Below, one piece after another: positions 59,581-64,000 of a stretch of 64,000 nucleotides of DNA. Both the position numbers and the translations under genes were made by a program. How positions within the stretch are numbered: the first letter of the stretch is position 1; each line of letters opens with the position of its first letter. The notes under the pieces were generated by a model that saw only the letters and a program-made list of their open reading frames with translations, was not told where the DNA came from and did not search any database. The stretch is from Tubiluchus corallicola (taxonomy: Eukaryota; Priapulida; Priapulimorpha; Priapulimorphida; Tubiluchidae), in NCBI GenBank assembly GCA_030141605.1, contig JAQGDQ010000466.1, positions 62,001-126,000 of the forward strand. Reading direction: 5' to 3'.

Positions 59581-61340
59581 TGACAGAAGCCAACTTGTTC
59601 TGAAATCAGATTTCAGCTGTACATTCAATGACACTGTGTCATGTTCCGCCCTACATTTAATAGTTCTCACATTATGCTTATGCAACATTAAGCCCTATTC
59701 ATACTGCATGTTCAATTAATTGATATGTATGATATTTAGCTACTGGCAGTGATAGTTATTTGTATTATTAATTACTGATATTTTGTTAGGATGTAGGCAC
59801 CTACTAACAAACCCCTTTTGAATTCCCTCTGACCCACTCTTGTCTGCCCTACCGTGGCTGTAATGCAGTGTCTAAGTCAAGGTTAATGATAGTGCACAGG
59901 TGAATAATATTATAGCTGTTTAAGCAAGTGGCTTCTCGATGCACTTCGTTCAACACCGTTTAGATACAGACGGCAACTTGACACAGAACGAGAAATTCGT
60001 TTACTCTGTGAAGTTATATGTTTTGGAAGAGAAATGCTGTACTAGAAAGTTTCGCACAAGATATGGTGTGTAATGTACATGGTGATACTGTGAGAGCCTA
60101 GTTGTTGTAAGCTACGGTCGTCAACCAGAGTTATCCCAGAGATGCTGGCCTGCAGTCTGCAGTAGTGAAGTTAGCCACTGACTGACAAATGTATCGACCT
60201 ACTACAGAACCAAATCCATGGTGGTAACAGGTACTTTTTGGTTTTGTTACGATCGTAACTAACGTCACACTGATAACGTAAACATCACGTATACTAGCCT
60301 AATGTTCTTCGATGCTACTTGCTGGGTCAAGACTAATCGGTAGTTTCTCTGACGAAGTTTGGAATCTCAACTGTATTCACACGCAGAGGTTATATTACGA
60401 CGTATTGCTACCGTTCTATAAACTGTTATACAACACTAGGTACAGAGTGGGCAAACATGAACTTTATGCAAACGCATATGCCCTACTAACCCCAAGCTTT
60501 GTCAATATTGCCATATCTTTGTTATTACTGAACTTTTGCTTAAATCGAATCACTTTGGAATTTGCTAATGATCAAATTGCTTCATTAATTATTTTAATGT
60601 CTGCCATTTGATCTTTCTTTTTTCTTCAAATCCATTAGTGTATAGAGTGCAAATAGGCCATAGTCCCCCGTATTTTTAACATCAGCATTAGGCCGATCTG
60701 CATCCATACATTTAGTGACTAGCTCCCTCCTGTTATGAGATGTAAAACTAACGCAGCATGTCCCTCTTTGATTCCCCTATAGGAAATACAAGATCAGGGT
60801 CATCACACACTGTTTATGCATTACTACTATATCATGTGATTGAAGCCACGTAGACAAAATTTTGGCTGTTCAGTTCGCCAAGGTATCCCGCTTTAAGTTG
60901 TCGAGTTAAGCGGACGTTCTCATGTCATAAAATGATGGTTTAGTAGTAATAGTGCTTGCTTGCAGAAAAGCGATCAGTCTACATGGTTACGACAGAGACG
61001 ATAGTTGCATTCCAGCGATGATACTTACCTGCTGCTGATTATATTTTCCTGACGCCGATGATACATCACTTATTAAAGAGTCTACTTATCAGTTGTCGAT
61101 GATATCTGCTGCTGATGACATTTACCTCTATTTACCCGACGCTGATGATAATGTCCTTGGTGCTTCCATGTTGTGATTACGAAATTGGTGATCCTTACCT
61201 TGTGACGAGTGCAGGAGCTTGGATGCTACCCTATTTTGGCGTCATATAAGTGGAGGCGTGTACATTAGGAGTCGTCAAAGTTTGGAGACGTCGTCCACGT
61301 AATCAGATCCATGAAGAGGTAGTGTAGTCAACCGTTCTAT
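59581..61340. other. non-coding stretch right of the gypsy element
   Basis: TGGTGGTAACAGG at 60220 resembles a primer-binding-site start but has no element behind it. 61.0-61.16 kb has scattered GATGAT/CTGATGATA words. The open frame at 60312-60611 has no family signature. Confidence 0.4.
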
Positions 61341-61344
61341 GGTG

Positions 61345-62184
61345 CAAAAACAATGAAGAAAATTGAACGCAAAAACAAAGAAGAAAACCGAACACAAAAA
61401 CAAAGATGAAACCGAACGCAAAAACAAAAAAGAAAACCGAACGCAAAAACAAAGTAGAAAACCGAACGCAAAAACAAAGAAGAAAACCGAATGCAAAAAA
61501 AGAAGAAAACCGAACGCAAAAACAATGAAGAAAACCGAAAGCAAAAACAAAGAAGAAAACCGAACGTAAAAACAAAGATGAAAACCGAACGCAAAAACAA
61601 TGAAGAAAACCGAACGCAAAAACAATGAAGAAAACCGAACGCAAAAAATGAAGAAAACTGAACGCAAAAACATTGAAGAAAACCGAACGCAAAAACAATG
61701 AAGAAAACCGAACGCAAAAACAATGAAGAAAACCGAACGCAAAAACAAAGAAGAAAACCAAACGCAAAAACAAAGAAGAAAACCGAATGCAAAAACAATG
61801 AAGAAAACCGAACGTAAAAACAAAGAAGAAAACCGAACGCAAAAACAAAGAAGAAAACCGAATGCAAAAAATGAAGAAAACTGAACGCACAAACATTGAA
61901 GAAAACCGAACGCAAAAATGAAGAAAACTGAACGCAAAAACAATGAAGAAAACCGAACGCAAAAACAATGAAGAAAACCGAACGCAAAAATGAAGAAAAC
62001 TGAACGCAAAAACAATGAAGAAAACCAAACGCAAAAACATTGAAGAAAACCGAACGCAAAAACAATGAAGAAAACCAAACGCAAAAACAAAGAAGAAAAC
62101 CGAACGCAAAAACAAAGAAGAAAACCGAACGCAAAAACAAAGAAGAAAACCGAACGCAAAAACAATGAAGAAAACCGAACGCAG
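61345..62184 (+). repeat. 24-bp tandem array, about 35 units
   Basis: The unit is GAAAACCGAACGC plus AAAAACAAAGAA, with CAATGAA variants and 21-22-base short forms. The plus strand is almost free of T. Because the unit lacks stop complements, all minus-strand frames stay open for over 250 codons; the resulting Phe/Leu/Cys-rich proteins are artefacts. Confidence 0.95.
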
Positions 62185-62309
62185 ACAGCTGATGTATGAA
62201 TAAGAGAAGGAAAGTTATTGGTCAAAACTCTAAATATGGTAACAGAACTGATTCATTAAATGATCTTGCATTAAATTTGTGTCATAATAAACAGTATTAA
62301 AATATTTGT

Positions 62310-62720
62310 TTAGCGCTAGGCCAAGTAAAGTGTTGCAATAGCCTCGCTTGAATTCACTAAAAATGCAACACAGCCACAATTTATTTCTCAGGCAAAACGA
62401 GCATGAATGCTCTATAATACGCGAATGATCTCAGCACGAAGAATAATTTACTTCTCACAGAAGCGAAATTTTCACATTTTGAATGGAATCACACATTTTG
62501 CACTCACAATCTCTTACTGCACTTAATATTATCGCAAAAAACTTTAGTTGCAGTTTCATTGCAAATGTCATAGGAGGATTGCACGGTAAATGATTTCAAC
62601 TGTCTCATTCAAGGATATGAATCGCATGAGAGTGATAGGAATTTGTCATGGTGAAATACCAGACGGTATGTTTAGCAACTGTTTAGCTCCGCCCAACGTT
62701 CACACTCACTAGAAATTTTC
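62310..62720. repeat. dispersed repeat r8, copy 2
   Basis: Follows 30.43-30.84 kb in order: AGCGCTAGGCCAAGTAAAGT, ATAATACGCGAATGATC, GCACGGTAAATGATTTC, CATGAGAGTGATAGG and CTCACTAGAAATTTTC. The 22-bp array starts directly at its right end. Confidence 0.5.
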
Positions 62721-62723
62721 CAG

Positions 62724-62870
62724 AAAGATCGCCAAATACTGCGGAAAGATCGCGCAAAAACTGTGCAAAGATCGCGCAAATACTGCGGAAAGATCGCGCA
62801 AAAACTGTGCAAAGAACGCGAAAAAGCTGCGCAAACATCGCGCAAATACTGCGCAAAAACTGTGTAAGGT
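62724..62870 (+). repeat. 22-bp tandem array with 44-bp alternation
   Basis: Six to seven units of AAAGATCGCGCAAAAACTGT followed by GC alternate with units ending TACTGCGG. The CpG-rich GATCGCGC core is unusual in this AT-rich window. Confidence 0.88.
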
Positions 62871-62879
62871 TGCACAAAA

Positions 62880-63180
62880 CTGAGTCGTTTAGCGAAGATA
62901 TTAGCTGTATTAGTTAAATTTGTTAGAATATTTTGAAAGTTTATGAATAAGAAATCACACTAATTTTTGCAAATACCTTAAAAAAGTGTTACAATTTTGA
63001 AAAATTCTTTAAGCTCATTTTCATTATTTGTATAATTTTGCTGTGTTCTGATAAGGGCAAAATTTTTGCCAATGAAATATTTCAATTCGGCTATCCCTGT
63101 CGAAGAATGTAAATATTAATTTTACGATCAATAAACCACTGCAACTACTATTACTATATGAGCTGCTACGGATAGAGCTG
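62880..63180. other. non-coding stretch
   Basis: AT-rich, nothing assigned. Confidence 0.35.
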
Positions 63181-63184
63181 ACAA

Positions 63185-64000
63185 TCTACGGATAACGAAA
63201 GCTTTAGTCTTCAACAATTTGGAATTTACATTTAAAGTTTATAATCCTAGCAGCAGATTTTCTAAAATGACAAATTGCAGACCAATCATGATACACGCTC
63301 TCTCTGCACACAGAGAACAGCCCGATGGTTATTAAAATCTTCTAAAGTATTTCTCCTGAGATTCAGTTTATGCCCTACACATAAAGAAAGATGACAGCTT
63401 TCAGCAATTTTATCTGAAATTTAAAAATGACTGAAACGAACCGAAAATAATAACACCGACTTTTGAAGTTTATAATCTTTACGGCAAATTCCGCAAAACA
63501 TTAAATTGCAGACATCTTGAGATGCGGTCTCTCTGCACACAAAAGAGCAGCTTATTTATAATCTTTTTGAAGTGTTTACCTGAGTGGCAGGTTACTAACT
63601 GCCGATAAAGAAAGATTGAAATCCCTTATAAATGTGTCTGGAATTTAATAGCGATTGATAGGCTGATAATAATAATGAATCTTTTTGAAGTGTTTACCTG
63701 AGTGGTAGGTTACTCCCTGCCAACAAAGAAGGATTTTAATCCCTTATAAATGTGTCTGGAATTTAATAACGATTGATAGGCTGATAATAATAATGAATCT
63801 TTTTGAAGTGTTTACCTGAGTGGTAGGTTACTCCCAGCCTACAAAAGAAAGATTTTAATCCCTTATAATTGTGTCTGGAATTTTACAATGATTGATAAGC
63901 TGATAATAATAATGAATCTTTTTGAAGTGTTTACCTGAGTGGCAGGTTACTCCCAGCCTACAAAGAAAGATTTTAATCCCTTATAATTGTGTCTGGAATT
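63185..64000 (-). repeat. r1 118-bp array, inverted, runs off the right edge
   Basis: Degenerate units (63.19-63.56 kb) lead into regular units starting at TTTTTGAAGTGTTTACCTGA near 63565, 63683, 63802 and 63921. They are the reverse complement of the 16.6-kb and 25.2-kb arrays. The GAATC/GATTGATA variants differ from those arrays, so the unit has its own subfamily here. Confidence 0.9.

Noticed and set aside
60215-60235. Second primer-binding-site-like TGGTGGTAACAGG
   Set aside because: No LTR-like end before it and no gag frame after it.
61275-62225. Three overlapping minus-strand open frames of 267-316 codons, Phe/Leu/Cys-rich
   Set aside because: They lie wholly within the 24-bp array, are open in all three frames and repeat an 8-residue pattern; this is composition, not coding.

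Overview
This is an intron-rich, AT-rich, gene-poor eukaryotic window, most likely from an invertebrate animal. A mollusc or other lophotrochozoan is my guess, from the carbohydrate sulfotransferase, the lactase-phlorizin-type glycoside hydrolase exons and the mix of gypsy, LINE and piggyBac relics; nothing in the sequence proves the clade. I see no tRNA or rRNA gene and no CRISPR array, and only one gene that looks intact.

Layout. 1-268: the C-terminal tail of a gypsy integrase running in from the left. 403-2375 (minus): a two-exon carbohydrate sulfotransferase gene, the best functional gene here. 2.4-19 kb: dispersed repeats, simple repeats and a 118-bp tandem array. 19.07-20.32 kb: an internally deleted piggyBac-like transposon. 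20.3-29.3 kb: more repeat modules. 29.3-30.06 kb (minus): a dead LINE reverse-transcriptase relic. 30.9-32.3 kb: a 3'-truncated gypsy copy (LTR, primer-binding site, gag). 32.3-42.6 kb: repeats and unassigned DNA. 42.66-56.46 kb: a tandem array of about 2.1-kb units, each carrying the same three internal exons of a family-1 glycosyl hydrolase (GH1); there are six full units and one partial unit, all damaged in different ways. 57.1-59.58 kb: a gypsy element with a SCAN-like Gag, protease and integrase but no reverse transcriptase or RNase H. 61.3-62.9 kb: two short-period tandem arrays. 63.2-64 kb: the 118-bp array again, inverted.

Repeat modules named below. r1 = 118-bp tandem repeat with three small palindromes. 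r2 = about 20-25-bp repeat with core GTGCGGTTG. r3, r4 and r5 = longer segments that recur in the same order around r1, r2, CAA-rich and TG-rich tracts. r6 = dispersed segment of up to 1.1 kb. r7 = repeat carrying TTAACTCTTTCCC. r8-r11 = smaller families. The most interesting structures are the GH1 exon array and the composite repeat r3-CAA-r4-r1-r2-TG-r5, present in three partial mosaic copies plus one terminal piece. All similarities were judged by eye; no alignment was run.
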